Source: Diabrotica undecimpunctata (Eukaryota; Arthropoda; Insecta; Coleoptera; Chrysomelidae). From it: 64,000 nt of DNA. Both the position numbers and the translations under genes were made by a program. Below the pieces are notes generated by a model. That model was not told the origin of the DNA. It saw only the letters and a list, made by a program, of their open reading frames with translations, and did no database searches. Position 1 is the stretch's first letter, and every line of letters begins with the position of its first letter. The stretch is from contig NC_092809.1 of assembly GCF_040954645.1 (NCBI RefSeq), positions 78,384,935-78,448,934 on the forward strand. The letters are read 5' to 3'. Below, piece by piece: positions 52,458 through 64,000 of the stretch.

Positions 52458-54056
52458 TTAATGTTCTGATACAACTTTGGACAGGTGTTTACCCATCGTT
52501 CGGTTCATTCTCTCGACCATTCCATCTGATTGAGGATGCAGGGGTGTCGTTCTGGTCTTATTGACACCAATCAATTTACAAACGTTTTGGAAAAGGGTTG
52601 ACTCGAAGTTTCGCCCTTGGTCGGAGTGGATCTTCAAAGGAACACCAAATCGGCTGAAGAATTCTTTAACAAGTACCTCTGCAACGGTAGCAGCTTCTTG
52701 ATTTGGTATCGCGTAGGCCTCAGTCCATTTCGTAAAATAATCCATAGCTACCAGGATATATTTATTTTCATCATTCGTCTCTGGAAGTGGACCTGCAATG
52801 TCGATTGCTACTCTTTCCATAGGACTCTCAACATTGTACTGTTTCATGGGTGCCCTCTTTTTACCAACTGGACCATTACTGGTTGCACACAGTTCACATT
52901 TCCGGCACCATCTTCTTACATCATCTTTATAGTTCGCCCAATAGAACCGTTCTCGACACTTTACTTTTAGGTACAATCAACTGAAGCTTAGATTCTATAC
53001 CATCATCGTTCTCAAAGGTTCTATAAAGAAGACCATTTTTTAGCACTAGGCAATTCCATTGGCTCCAGTAACACTTGACTTCAGGACTACATGCACTAAT
53101 GTCTTGCCAAGAAGGCCTTTCACTTCGACGCACCCAATCCAATACTCTTTTTATACATGGAGCATCTGCTTGAGCGTCTTGTAGCTTTTTTGGCTGCCAT
53201 TAATCATTAATGACGGTGGTTCGTTTCATGGGGCAAAGTCTTTCTTCTAATTTAAGACAGTGATTACAATTTTCACTGCACGTCCGTCTCGAAAGCGCAT
53301 CAGCATTTAAATGAACTCTTCCAGCCCTGTGTTCGATCTCGTAATCATATTCTTGTAATCGTTCTAACCATCTTGCCATCTGCCCCTCTGGATTACGAAA
53401 TTGTAGGAGCCATTTTAAGAGCAGCGTGATCCGTGCGAAGAAGAAACTTTCTGCCATACAAGTATTTATGGAAATGCTCACAAGCCTTCACTACGTCTAG
53501 CAATTCTTTCCTGGTAACGCAATAGTTTCTTTCTGGTTTCGACAAGACTTTGCTAAAGTAAGCGATGACTTTCTCCTGCCCATCTTGGATTTGGGAAAGA
53601 ACAGCTCCTATTGCACTGTTGCTTGCATCGGTGTCCAACACAGATTTTCCTGTCTGTCTAGGGTAGCTTAAAATCGGTGCGCTGATCAGAGCCATTTGTG
53701 TTCGAAAGCTCTTTGACACTCTTCGCTCCATGTATATTCTTTGCCTTTTTCTGTCAACTTTGTTAATGGCTTGGAGATGTTGGCAAATCCTTTGACAAAA
53801 CGTCGGTAATATGTACATAGGCCAAGAAAACTTCTAATTTCGTGTTTATCTCTTGGTACTGGCCAATCCTTAATTGCTGCAAGTTTTTGAGGATCAGCTG
53901 TTACACCATTACTTGCTACAATATGTCCCAAGTACTTCACTTCTTGTCGAAACAAGTGACATTTCTTCGGACTCAACTTCAAATTCGCTGCCCGCAAACG
54001 TTGAAAGACTTCTGTTAGATTATTGGCATGTTCATCGAAGGATCTTTTAATCTTTA
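52458..54056 (-). pseudogene. Pol of third LTR element: RT, RNase H, integrase core
   Basis: Frames in order: 53997-53686, RT end (NLKLSPKKCHLFRQEVKYLG, HEIRSFLGLCTYYRRFVKGF); 53818-53393, RNase H (DTDASNSAIGAVLSQIQDGQ, YCVTRKELLDVV); 53481-53200 (GQMARWLERLQEYDYEIEHR, NADALSR); 53142-52927; and 52976-52458, integrase with FYWANYKDDVRRWCRKCELC, AIDIAGPLPET, DYFTKWTEAY, IHSDQGRNFES and PLHPQSDGMVERMNRT. D, D and E are all visible. Several frameshifts are present. It begins abruptly at the LTR fusion near 54058. The integrase continues at 46723 after the LINE. Confidence 0.88.
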
Positions 54057-54058
54057 AT

Positions 54059-54179
54059 TCTAATTCGTCTCATCGAAACCGCATCGAAAGACGGGCGCTA
54101 TTGAAATGCCAATTCTTACGTTTTCTAGATTTATCCTTCTAAAAATTATGACGTATGGGAGATGGGCTATTTCGTTACA
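54059..54179 (-). repeat. Partial 5' LTR of third LTR element
   Basis: This 121-bp segment matches the last part of 45380-45663, from TAATTCGTCTCATCG to TTCGTTACA. It is fused to RT sequence at 54058 and followed by GTAC. Confidence 0.9.
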
Positions 54180-54183
54180 GTAC

Positions 54184-54872
54184 CTTCTTCTCTTTTAGCA
54201 GTTTAGCAGTTTATTAGATATATAAAAATTGATATACAAAATTTGGGATATGATGTTTTATTATAACGCCATTTGCAACTTGCAAAGGCGTGGATTACAA
54301 TGTTGCCACTAACGGCACTAACACATTTTTTTTTGGTGGATACTCATAATTCTTTAGAAATACGTTGTTGTAAATTTAAGTGGTGATTTTAGTAGAATTT
54401 TCTAGATTATTTTTTTTTTGAAAAACGTATAGTATAATCATTATTTGGGTAAATTTGCAAAACTAGTGAAACCATGGCAACAGCACTTACATCAACGTCC
54501 TAAGTCTTTTGCTACGTCATACCCCCCACCTAACGTGACTAGTAGAGCCGCCGCCATTACGAACGGATGGGCCCATGCAAATCACTCTCCCCACCCGTCT
54601 ATTCCACTTGCGCTACTATTGGGTATGTATTGTGATGAGAATGGACGTGAATAGTGTTGCCAACAATGAATAAGACATTACGCGCTTGTGGTTTCAAACT
54701 CACAGCGTTGCCATGCACAGCATAAAAGATAACATTGGTAAGTAATTTTTTTTAAATTCTTCGTTTCTTCTAGTTTATAGTACCACCTTTAAGTGATTAA
54801 GTGGTACCAAAGTTTGAGTACAGCTGCTCTATATGATAACCTATATAAGATTTAGCTAATACGCCTATGATT
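54184..54872. other. Spacer
   Basis: Sequence at 54440-54760 is unusually GC-rich for the window and ends near a donor-like GGTAAG at 54736. It could be a promoter and first exon, but no product is recognisable. Confidence 0.3.
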
Positions 54873-55103
54873 TCATGTGGAGACGTGGTAGGAAATGTTT
54901 CTAGTTGGTAAAGATATGGACAACGAATTCTGTGTGTCAACTGTAGTTTGCTGGATTTGATGTCTATTCAAATCATCATAGCTGCCTACGTCAGCTTGAA
55001 AAAGTATGTTATTAAAATGATACTGCACTACAGCTTTTGTTTTCTCAGAATAAGTTCTGAGCTTATTCGCCACATGCTTCCCGTAATCACCGCAAGCCCG
55101 CAA
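54873..55103 (-). pseudogene. MADF-like protein fragment (Harbinger accessory type)
   Basis: The frame starts RACGDYGKHVANKLRTYSEK with VQYHFNNILFQADVGSYDD, resembling the BESS-side tail of MADF/Adf-1-like proteins. Such proteins are encoded next to Harbinger transposases. Only the C-terminal part remains. Confidence 0.5.
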
Positions 55104-55339
55104 GCATCAGATATTTCTGTTGGTTTTGTCTATACATACGTTTTTTATCTCAAAACCTTTATCAATTATTTCAGTATGTTTTATCGATAGACTCATCCTT
55201 AACAGGATCCTCAATAATATTTTACTGTGAAGCAACCTCTAGTGATTCTGTGTCATCCTAGAAAAAAAATTATAATTATTTAAATTTATTAAATTTGCAT
55301 TTTACAATACATCTAGAAATATTTTTAATTTATTTCACT

Positions 55340-55870
55340 TCCAATATTGTTTAAAAATAATTATGGGTTTTTAATTCAACTTGAGATTCCATCAACTGCT
55401 GATAAATGGTTTCAAATTTCTAAAATTTTCTATGAACAACGGCAATTTCCTCATTGTCAGGGTTCTATGGGTGGAAAGCCTATCATAATAACAATCCCCT
55501 TGAGTACTGGAAGCGAATATTATAATTATGAATCAAATTTCAGTATTGTTTTATATGCAGTTGTGGATGCTGCATAAAATTTAATTTTTGTGGACATTGA
55601 TGTCAAGGAAGGATTTCAGATGGCGGAGGAGTTTTTAAACACACTTCACTGTACAAAAAAAGCATGGAAGATAGCTTATATCTTCCTTCAAATAGGTTAC
55701 TACCCGAAATAGAAAAAAAAACATGCCCTATGTATTTGTAGCAGATGAAGCATTTCCACTGACAAAAAGAATAATAAAACGATACTCAGGCATACACGAA
55801 AAAGTAATGTGCAAAGAAAATTCATCTATTACCTAAGTCGCACAAAAACAGTTGTTGAGAACGCATTTAT
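55340..55870 (+). pseudogene. PIF/Harbinger transposase remnant
   Basis: The frame at 55347-55577 contains IPSTADKWFQISKIFYEQRQ, FPHCQGSMGGKPIIITIPLS and YYNYESNFSIVLYAVVDAA, the HARBI1-type DDE_Tnp_4 core. The catalytic Asp of the usual GAIDG motif is Gly here (GSMGG). Broken frames downstream give the ADEAFPLTK block and the LSRTKTVVENAF end. Confidence 0.8.
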
Positions 55871-55879
55871 TATTATTGA

Positions 55880-56865
55880 TATTATTAATATTTACTTTTG
55901 TTTGTTATATAATAATGTATTTGTATATATCTGAACTCAACACTCATTCTTCACAGTCCACACCAATTTAAAACTAAAAATGACAATAATAAAAATTAAA
56001 AATAATGCGTTACTTATGTCTAAGAATTTATTACTTAAGAAAGTACTTAAAGATCAATTAGTAACAAACTAGTTCTGCCTTCTTCACACTAACGAATTAA
56101 AATAATACAGTGTTACTGGTGGGATGATACTATTAGTACCGCCTTTCATATTGATTTCGTCTATTACTACCAAGTTAATGTAAAACCGACACAAATTTAT
56201 GATTTTAAATAACTAGTAATTATACTAATTATCCAGAAATGTGACGTACTCATATATCATCAAAAAAAGAAAAATTAATACTCAACTTTGTGCGCCAGAA
56301 TTAACGCATAATTTAGAAAATACTGCTAAATCAAATTATTTTAATGTTTCGATTTCTGTGATATAATATTATATTGTTACCTTCGGTATATTGTAAAACT
56401 TATCGAAAGAACAGTAAAAAAATGATTTTTTATCATTTTTTGCAAGCAAATTAAAAACATGCCAATTATGCTTCATTTTAATTCAAATTTAGTTGGATTG
56501 GAATATGTTGTGCTGAATGCTCAAAGGCGTTTTTCAAGTTTATTATTTGTATTCGGGGAGCATACCCTGAACAAATTTCGAATAAGTCGTCGGCTTAGTG
56601 ACACAAAAATGTATCTCAAAAAAGACTACTTTTCAGGAGAGCTTATTTAGAGGTTTTTAAAAAAATTATTTGCATTTTGTAATGACCTGTAGTTTATTCT
56701 CAACTTTTTTGTCCCGAATTATTAATCTTAGAAATGTATTCTTTATGGTAATACAATCATACGCAACAATGGATAAAATGTGTTTTCAAAATATCAACAA
56801 TTAGATAAAGTAGCGGAGATACATTTTTGTGTCCCTAACTGAAAAGTCTATTATTATACAGACTT
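55880..56865. other. AT-rich spacer with inverted repeat
   Basis: No gene is visible. Inverted copies of GACACAAAAATGTATCTC at about 56600-56617 and 56817-56834 form a foldback of about 240 bp. Confidence 0.45.
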
Positions 56866-57115
56866 ACGTAGGTACCATTTTGTTTTAGAAAAGCTTAATC
56901 TTAATCATATTACAAAGTCATTTTTACTTGAGTAATATTGATAAATTTCGAGAGATGAACATATTGAGTGGCGGGTATAATAATTAAAAGCACATAAGAT
57001 TAAAATTTATTAATCTCTACCTGGTCCGAAAACTTAACCACGCCATTTAAATACGAATTACTTTGTAGTAGGATTAAGACTAAGCTTTTCTAGAATGAAA
57101 TGGTACCTACTTGTA
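56866..57115. mobile_element. Foldback MITE, about 250 bp
   Basis: Inverted arms of about 60 bp: GTAGGTACCATTTTGTTTTA (about 56869) with AAAGCTTAATCTTAATC mirrors GATTAAGACTAAGCTTTTC and AAATGGTACCTAC (57068-57112). No coding sequence is present and the target duplication is unclear. Confidence 0.65.
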
Positions 57116-57359
57116 ATTATTTATTGCTGTATAACTTTATTTAAAATCATAAAATATTTTTTAACATAAAGTTTGAAAACATTTTCAAATAATAAATTTA
57201 ATTATGTCAATCACTTTGCCAATCTGATTGATTGTCCTTATTGTTGGTGAGCAACAACTTATAGAAGAGATGATACTGGGAAGGAATAATGCCTTTATTG
57301 TACAGCTCTTTTAAATCCTTATATTTGTCCTCTTTTATTGGCCCTTGTCCTTCATATGC

Positions 57360-58285
57360 CGTTGTTTTCATCATCATCATCATCATTTGGCTCTACACTT
57401 CTATGTGAGTCCTTCCATCTCTTTCTTGGGCGACCAACTGACCTTCTGCCATCGGCCTTTCCCAGAATGTGGCGTTCAGGAGTCTTTCGTCACTTGATCT
57501 TAGTACGTGGCCCGCCCATCTTATTCGGTTTGCTTTAATGTAGCGTACTATGTTTTTATCTCCATATACTGACTGGAGTTCATCATTGTGTCTTCTTCTC
57601 CATTCTCCTGTTGTCTCTTCTCTGCAAGGCCCATAGATAGTCCGCAGTATCTTTCTTTCCAGTACCAGTAATTTTGTCGTTTCCCGCTGGTTCAGGGTCC
57701 ATGTCTCGCTTCCATACGTTATTGTGGGACGAATTGTTGTCTTGTACACTCTTATTTTGGTTGGTATTGAGAGTATTTTTGATTTAAGTACGGTCATTAA
57801 TGAGTAATATGCCCTGTTTCGTGCAATGATCCTGGCTGCCACGTCCTTTTCATATTTATTTTCAGACATTATGATCGCTCCCAGGTACTTGAATTCTTTG
57901 ACGACTTCAAAGTTGTATTCATTGATTGTTACGTTTTGTCTAACCCTTGGTCTTGAGTTCTTCGTAACCACCATGTACTTGGTCTTGTCCTCGTTGACCT
58001 TCAGACCAACTTCCTCGGCTCCGTTTTCGAATAGGGTGAAAACTTCTTTTGTATCTCTGGTGGATTGTGCAATTGTGTCCACGTCATCCGCAAACGCCAA
58101 TAGTATTTTTGATCCTTAGACGGCAAATCCGTTTGTCAGTTGTGGTTGAGCTTTCCTTACCGCATTTTTCAGTGCAAAATTAAATAGCAGGGGGGCGAGA
58201 GGATCTCCTTGTCTAAGCCCGGTGTCAATGAGGAATTCCTCCGACGTGGTGCTGCCAATTCTGATCGGTGCGGAAGCGATTCTTT
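57360..58285 (-). pseudogene. LINE RT fragment, 5'-truncated, (ATG)n tail
   Basis: From 58285 the translation reads GLRQGDPLAPLLFNFALKNA, then LAFADDVDTIAQSTRDT (58100 frame), KEFKYLGAIIMSENKYEKDV, YKTTIRPTITYGSETWTLNQ and RYIKANRIRWAGHVLRSSDE. One stop lies at the RT catalytic junction. The 3' end is (ATG)n (about 57366-57386), a simple-repeat tail of RTE-type LINEs. Confidence 0.8.
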
Positions 58286-58289
58286 TCGG

Positions 58290-58900
58290 ATAACCTTAAA
58301 AGACCCGAAATTTTCATTTTCCTTGTTTTATTTAAAAAAATATAATATTTATTATAGTCTTTTCTGTACTGCAGCCATGTTAATTTTAGCCAATTTATAC
58401 TACTACCATTGATGTCCACTTTTTTATTTTTTATTAGAATTGTGGCAAAAGCTCTGAAGTCATAATTTTCTTTCTATCCAATCTCGTGTATAGTGTATTT
58501 TGATTTCTTTGACGCCATTGTTACAATGGAGTACCACCCAGTGGGGTCAAATATGTCCACATTTTTTTATGCTTTCTTAATATGACCATGGACCGAGTCA
58601 CACTCCATCATCGAATGGCCAGATTCAAAAAAGCAATGGTCAATTTTTGGAATCTCTAATGTCAGAACAGCGTAAAGCAACATAGCAGATACATTTACGT
58701 TGCAGTTTTGACCATCACACGTGTCGCTTATTTTTAATCGTCACCAAAAAATATATCCTCACATTGTTCATATCGTGATACATTAGGTTCATTGGTAGAA
58801 ACATGGGAGACACTATCTGATTATGTCACTTGTTGGGATGAGAGCGGTAAATTATGATTATGTGTTTTATCATCTCGTACCGATTTGTTAAGAGCTAACA
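58290..58900 (-). pseudogene. Transposase-like gene fragment of an unnamed family
   Basis: The minus strand reads DTCDGQNCNVNVSAMLLYAV and IPKIDHCFFESGHSMMECDS with VHGHIKKA, followed by an NWLKLTWLQYRKDYNKYYIF block at 58419-58300. I have the impression that this 'C(D/G)GQN..N ... HSMMECDSVH' signature is common in repetitive, uncharacterised insect proteins, but I cannot name the family. Stops are present. Confidence 0.55.
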
Positions 58901-59714
58901 AAACTAACTTCTTCCCTCTTGAATCCATTATTGTGTAATAATAAAATTATAAAACAGTATTATAACGATCTCTACAACAATTAACTTAAAACTGATTCAC
59001 GTATTCACGTCTTCACAGTTGTAACAGAATTGGAAATTGCTACTGCAATAACCATTCAGTGCAATAAAATTTATGCCACAAAAATGTAACTCAATATCAG
59101 CTTATTTATAGTACGAAAATATGGTATCACAGAAATGTAACAGTACTTACATTTCTGACACTAAAAGATTGCTAAGAAATGTAGTTACGAAAACTCCTTA
59201 CTGGGGTTTTAGGTGTTCGGAGAGATACAGTTTTGTGTCACTCAATAGAACTCACTAAACTAAGTTCAATGGTGTAGATATCTCAAAACGGAAAAAATGT
59301 AGTTACTATATTTTGTTACCAAGCCGACGAAGTTCGGGATTAGTTTTCAAGGCGCAGGCGTCAACGTAAACTTGTCCTGTGCAAATGCAGCAAAGTATGT
59401 CAACAATAGAAATAGCAAAGAGAATAGAAGGCAGGGATTATAAAGTTAGAAATTTGATTACCGTGTTTATTTCGAAAATATAATTTGGCATTTTTACACC
59501 AAAATTCCGCTTAAATTTTTGCAAAATTTTGCAAATTTTTTCTTCTTTTAAAGAATAATTCTGTAATAAACAATTATTATCCAATGAAGAGTAATAAGAT
59601 AATACTAGAATATTTGTAAACAAGCTCATCTAGATGGAAGACATTGACAAAAATATTAAAATTTGTTTGAAGAATATTTAAATGATATACTTAACACCAC
59701 TGACCAAATACGAT
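58901..59714. other. Spacer
   Basis: No supported feature is visible. A frame at 59438-59629 is low-complexity and probably chance. Confidence 0.4.
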
Positions 59715-60040
59715 AATGTATCAAGCTCAGTACATGGTGTGCCACAGAGAACTGTACTGAGACCTACTTTGTTTATTTTCTACATTAACAACATAGGTCA
59801 ACTAAAAAAAGAGTAAAACACAATTGTTTATGTGGCCCCAGAAACTTAAACCTCTTTTCTTTGTTATTCTGTATTAAATATTCTGTTTTGGAACTACGTA
59901 ATTTTAATCCCTTTTCTTCAAGTGCCTATCTCTACCGTTCTAGTCATTCATCTATAAGCCATAATTTGTAAGAATTTCTCTTACATGGTAATTATTGATC
60001 TTGAGAAGGCATATGACAGAGTTCCCAGGGACCTACTGTA
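59715..60040 (+). pseudogene. Two scraps of LINE reverse transcriptase
   Basis: Near 59720-59815 the plus strand encodes SSVHGVPQRTVLRPTLFIFY followed by INNIGQL. Near 59983-60040 it encodes VIIDLEKAYDRVPRDLL. These are two conserved RT blocks in the wrong order for one element, so they are rearranged or separate insertions. Confidence 0.65.
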
Positions 60041-62559
60041 GTAGACATTAAGTAAGACAACTGGTTGAATATGTATGTGAAATGAGTGCAATTACCGGCA
60101 GTACACATTGGTTGTAAATTTTGCCTTTAAGCAAATCAGTAGCGTTCCTTTTAGAGTATATAATTCTGTAATATCATTTCAAAAAAGGTTTCAGATATAC
60201 TCTTGCTAGCTTTTCTACCCGCCTTTAATGTCTGGTATACTTTTTTTCTTCCATGTCAAACATAATACCTATATCATCTCTTTTTCTTTTTAATAAAAAA
60301 ATTTGTAAGAGTTTTCATAAATAAAAAGATTCATAAATACATTACGGTTAAAACTTTTATTTAGATCAAAATATCGGATCCATTACCTTTGTCATAACTA
60401 TCAGTACTAACATTACTGTCACTTTGTCGTAAGCCAGACTTATACAAACCTCTCTACACATTAATGTTTCCCATAAATAATTCACATTTGCAAAATTTAC
60501 AAAAAAAGTAGAGTATTTGTGGCGTACAAAACCGAATCTATATAAAAAGTTACAAAATGTACCACATATAAATCAGACGTACACCCGGAAAGAAAAGTAC
60601 TCTACGGTGACAGTCTGGGAATGGCTCGCGGCTAGACAAAACAGTGGAGATGGTCGTGCGGTCCACAAAACAAAAAAAATCCGAAGTTATATCAGGGGCG
60701 CCAGGTAAATTGGCCCACAGCCTTCCCTACGTTACTATTCAATAAACCACCAAATTACCAATAGGCTTACTACTAAAATATTAAGTACAGTATCCAACCT
60801 CAATCAATAAAAAATAAATGAAATTGTCTGAGATTATGATTTAGTCAATTTAGTCAAAGAATATAAAAATGCGGCTTCTACTTGCCTAACAAAAATTCAT
60901 AAGTTATTTCTATTTAACAGTACAAAATAAAAGGTAAGACGTATTAGGACGCTAGTATCAAGTACCGGACGCTAAGGGGTGTGCGGTTCAATACCAACCA
61001 AAAAAAAAAAATAATTAACGCAAATAGGACACCACGAGAGCTCAAGTGCGTGCGCAGAAAATAATATAAAAAAAAATAAATCTCAAATATTTAACCTCCC
61101 CTTAGACGCAGTTTACAAAATTATAATAGGTATGTGTAAATATTTAATTAATAAAATAAACCGCAAATAATCTTTAAAAACTGTAAACTATTTGTAAATA
61201 TTAAAATAAAAACAAACCACAAATAATCTTTAAAAAAAACTATTGTATTCCGTAAACAAATTAGACGGCGCTTAAATCTTCCGTCGAAAATTAATTATCG
61301 ATCCATACCTTGAATTTTTAATCACATTCATATACTTCACCGCGTGGAATCCTAGTTAAAGTTCAGCGCGTCTTCAAAATAAAAAATCCCATACGATTGC
61401 CGATGTACATAGACTTGTGTGACAATGTTGAAAACTTGAAAATTACAGCCAGACAGAAAAAGACGAAGAAGAAGAAGAAGAAAAACCCTGAAGCAAGAAA
61501 ACATTAATTACCATACGTGTCTAAAATAATTATTTGGAAATAAATATATTGATTTTAACACTTTGTTTATCTGCCTTTTGGCGATAATGGAGCAATACAA
61601 AAAACTTGTCTCCGAACTTGAATGTATGACAACTGATAAAAATGTGAATAGCTTTTTAGAGATGGGATAAAAAAATAATTACAACTTTTTAATTAATTAA
61701 AAACGAAATGTTCTAACACTCACCCTTCTTAGCCAGATTAGGGGTTAGAAATATCCCAAATTGGACCGAAACGTAGTCGGCTATTTGGACTCGTGATTAA
61801 GGCTAATTTCTTGATCTGAATGCGACTCCGGTATTCACGTGCACTGTAGATCTGCTTTTTTAGCGAAGTTGTAAATATTCCCAAAAAACCCTTTCACGAA
61901 GGCAACAAATCCCTTTGAATATCCACACGGTTCGTACTAGTCCAGATCCCAGATGGAACAGCAGCAAAAAAAAAACACAATGCCGTTTTTAATCTAGCCC
62001 GAACTTGTTAGTACCACGATCAAACCTAGAATCACTCTCTTTCCGTCGTCTTTCCGAACACTTGACAACTTGACACACGGAGATCACCGAATAATACCGA
62101 GATTCAAACATTTAAATTTTATGATCCCAATTCTTCCAAGATGACTCTAGAAAGAACGATCTAAATTAGTTTCTTCACAAAAAGAGGACGTTTTCCCTTA
62201 ACTTCAGCACAATTTGGCAGACATTACCCCTATTTGAAAACTACTAATTTTATAATCGCCACCTTGCTTTTAATATATTATAGGCAACCACTCTTACACG
62301 TCTAGAATTATTTAAATTTTAATAAAATAGAGGTGGGACTTTCTACTTTAAATTTGGAACGTAACATATTAAGGATAATTTTAGATTGTAAGAACTACAC
62401 AAATAAAATATGTATGATGCAAAACTTAAACCTTTTGTATGTACAACAACCACGGGTTTCAAAGTATTATCTTTATTTACAAAGATTATTAATAACTTGT
62501 TATCAACTCATCTATTAAAATATTGCACACTTCAGTAAAGGATATTCATAATCATAATA
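60041..62559. other. Long stretch without recognisable genes
   Basis: Two short coding-like pieces are present. One is at 60517-60708, a basic 63-codon frame before a donor-like CAG|GTAAAT. The other is at 61588-61671, an ATG frame of 27 codons starting MEQYKKLVSELECMTTDKNV, preceded by TTTTGGCG, vaguely like an LTR element leader. GC-richer sequence at 61700-62160 looks repeat-derived. I cannot assign any of it. Confidence 0.3.
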
Positions 62560-63530
62560 TGGAACTCATCATCGTCATTCTGGCTTTATAACCCTGTGTG
62601 GGTCCTAGCCTCCTCAAGAATTTCTTTCCAGTCGTCCCTATTTATCGCCTTTCTCCGCCAAGCACGTATATCCATGTTTCTCATGTCTTCATCGATGTTC
62701 TCAAGGAACCTTGTTCTGGGTCTTCCTCTTCTTCTCTGACCAATGGGTCTACCGAGGAGCGTTTTTCTAGCTGAGTCCATTTGTTCCATCCGCATTACAT
62801 GTCCTATCCACCCAAGCCGTCCTATCTTAATATGATTTACAATATCAGGTTCCTGGTATATTCTATAAAGTTCGAAGTTGTATCGTCTTCTCCACACTCC
62901 ATTGTCATTCACTGCTCTATAGATTCGCCTTAGTAATTTTCTTTCAAAACATCCTAACATGTTTTCTGGGCGTTTAAGACGCAAGTATTATTGTTTTGTA
63001 GAGTTTTATTTTTGTATTTCTCGATATAATTGTAGATTTAAGGAGGAGATTGAGCCCAAAACAGCATCTTTTGGCCGTGCAAATTCTGCGGTTTATCTCT
63101 GCGGTTAAGTGAAAAATTTCAGTGTTAACGAGCGATCCCTTAAGGAGGTATAAAAATTCGTTCACTGCTTCGATGAACTCGTTTTTTATAACGAGTGGTC
63201 GTAGGATTTGTGGTTGCTTGCTTATTTTCATATACTTTGTTTTGTTGGTGTTTATTATTAAACCCATTTTTGTAGCTGATTCTTTTAATGCTACATACGC
63301 CTCTCGTACAGCGTTTTCCGTTCTTCCAACAATATTGATATCATCAGCATAGATCAGGATTTGCACTGATTTATTATATATTGAACCAGTGGTTGTGATT
63401 TGTGACATACGTATTACTTTTTCCAGAGCCAAATTGAACAGTATACTGGAGAGAGGATCTCTCTGGCGCAGCCCATTATTTGTTTTAAAAGGTTCACACA
63501 GTTGCCCCTAAATTCGTACTCTACATTCAA
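62560..63530 (-). pseudogene. LINE RT fragment, 5'-truncated
   Basis: From 63530 the translation runs through an ILFNLALEKVIRMS block to the catalytic LIYADDINIVGRTENAV in frame 63432-62974. It continues KMGLIINTNKTKYMKIS, then in frame 62984-62586 RPENMLGCFERKLLRRIYRA, HIKIGRLGWIGHVMRM and GRPRTRFLENI. One frameshift near 62980 is present. The same general type as 57360-58285 but clearly a different family by sequence. Confidence 0.8.
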
Positions 63531-64000
63531 CTTTTTCAAGAGTTAGTTTTGTCAAATTGTAGCATCAAGTACTTACAAATTTATATCCAAGGCCACAGGT
63601 TGCTCCTGTCGGAGAGAGATGGGCGTGGTTCTTTCAAACATATATAAAAACTGTATTATTTTAGAACTTATTATTGGGCACCACCCCTGGTTATTCTCGA
63701 AGGGGGACGAGAAGAAAAAAATTAAAATTTGGGAAAGTTTTAAAACACACTTTTATTTCTAAGTAATTAACAATAAAGACAATAATAAAAGATATCACTT
63801 TAAAAGTTACGTCATTCCAAAAAGACATTAAAATATCAACTTATGTTTACATTATTTGGTTGTGAGAAGTGTTTATATAAAGTTAATTTTAGAATCGTAT
63901 GTAAACAAACGTTCTAATATCACGATGTTAAACTCAGAATGAATTTTATGTATTATCCCAAATTTCGAAATTCGTTCACATTCAAAGAAATATAGTTATT
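63531..64000. other. Spacer
   Basis: No supported feature. A short inverted pair (CACCCCTGG with CTCGAAGGGGGAC) at 63680-63710 is too short to interpret. Confidence 0.35.

Larger units (their letters stand above)
45380..54179 (-). mobile_element. Third Ty3/gypsy LTR element, 5'-deleted, with macro domain
   Basis: GTAC flanks both ends (45376-45379 and 54180-54183). The 3' LTR (45380-45663) is complete. Only 121 bp of the 5' LTR remain (54059-54179), fused directly to the middle of RT, so the rest of that LTR, primer site, gag, protease and RT N-terminus are deleted. Pol pieces on the minus strand cover RT, RNase H and integrase, interrupted by an I-clade LINE at 46744-52415. Pol ends in a macro domain. 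Confidence 0.9.

Noticed and set aside
56459..56650. 63-codon frame
   Set aside because: It has no family features and overlaps an inverted repeat.
61588..61671. Start of an LTR element gag after a primer site
   Set aside because: Only 27 codons precede a stop, there is no matching LTR pair, and TTTTGGCG alone is weak evidence.

Overview
The window looks like a piece of a large, transposon-packed insect nuclear genome, possibly a beetle (low confidence). The signs are AT-rich spacers, spliceosomal introns, a tRNA-derived SINE, an errantivirus-type LTR element with an env gene, I-, RTE-, R2- and jockey-type LINEs, a Penelope-like element, pogo, hAT, Harbinger and IS630/Tc1/mariner DNA transposons, and a single convincing host gene (Naa80, 19568-20167). 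There is no operon, plasmid, phage or CRISPR content.

Layout. 0.4-1.9 kb: decayed gypsy pol (minus). 3.7-5.0 kb: long-TIR mariner-like element, internally deleted, sitting in an (AT)n tract. 5.0-6.85 kb: 3' part of a Penelope-like element with a GIY-YIG endonuclease. 8.0-18.7 kb: a second long-TIR IS630/Tc1/mariner-like transposon (7991-18690, TA target). Its transposase is split by a young errantivirus-like LTR element (8696-16275), a SINE (16415-16661) and a MITE (17059-17380), with another MITE (17876-18242) in its flank. 19.6-20.2 kb: Naa80. 20.4-25.1 kb: hAT and LINE relics, including an R2-group element. 25.1-27.6 kb: degraded second copy of the errantivirus. 28.1-41.7 kb: an old hAT transposase gene (minus) interrupted by an intact pogo-type transposon (28766-31355) and an intact gypsy-type LTR element (31577-40892). 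41.9-44.2 kb: RTE-like LINE. 45.4-54.2 kb: a third LTR element (45380-54179) that has lost its 5' half and is split by a full-length I-clade LINE (46744-52415). 54.9-55.9 kb: Harbinger relic. 57.4-63.5 kb: LINE and transposon fragments.

The most notable item is in the third LTR element. The reading frame that ends its integrase continues without a stop into a macro (ADP-ribose-binding) domain of the OARD1/TARG1 type (45764-46171, minus). A retroelement carrying its own ADP-ribosyl-hydrolase-like domain suggests an accessory function acting on host ADP-ribosylation, comparable in principle to viral macrodomains.

The insertion history can be read from target-site duplications: TACA around the errantivirus, ATAC around the second LTR element, GTAC around the third, an 11-bp duplication around the I element, a 12-bp duplication around the SINE, 8 bp around one MITE, and TA around pogo and the mariner-like elements. 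Both intact LTR elements have nearly identical LTRs and complete gag and pol. In each, pol lies in the -1 frame behind a canonical slippery heptamer (A AAT TTT and A AAA AAC), so Gag-Pol is probably made by -1 ribosomal frameshifting.
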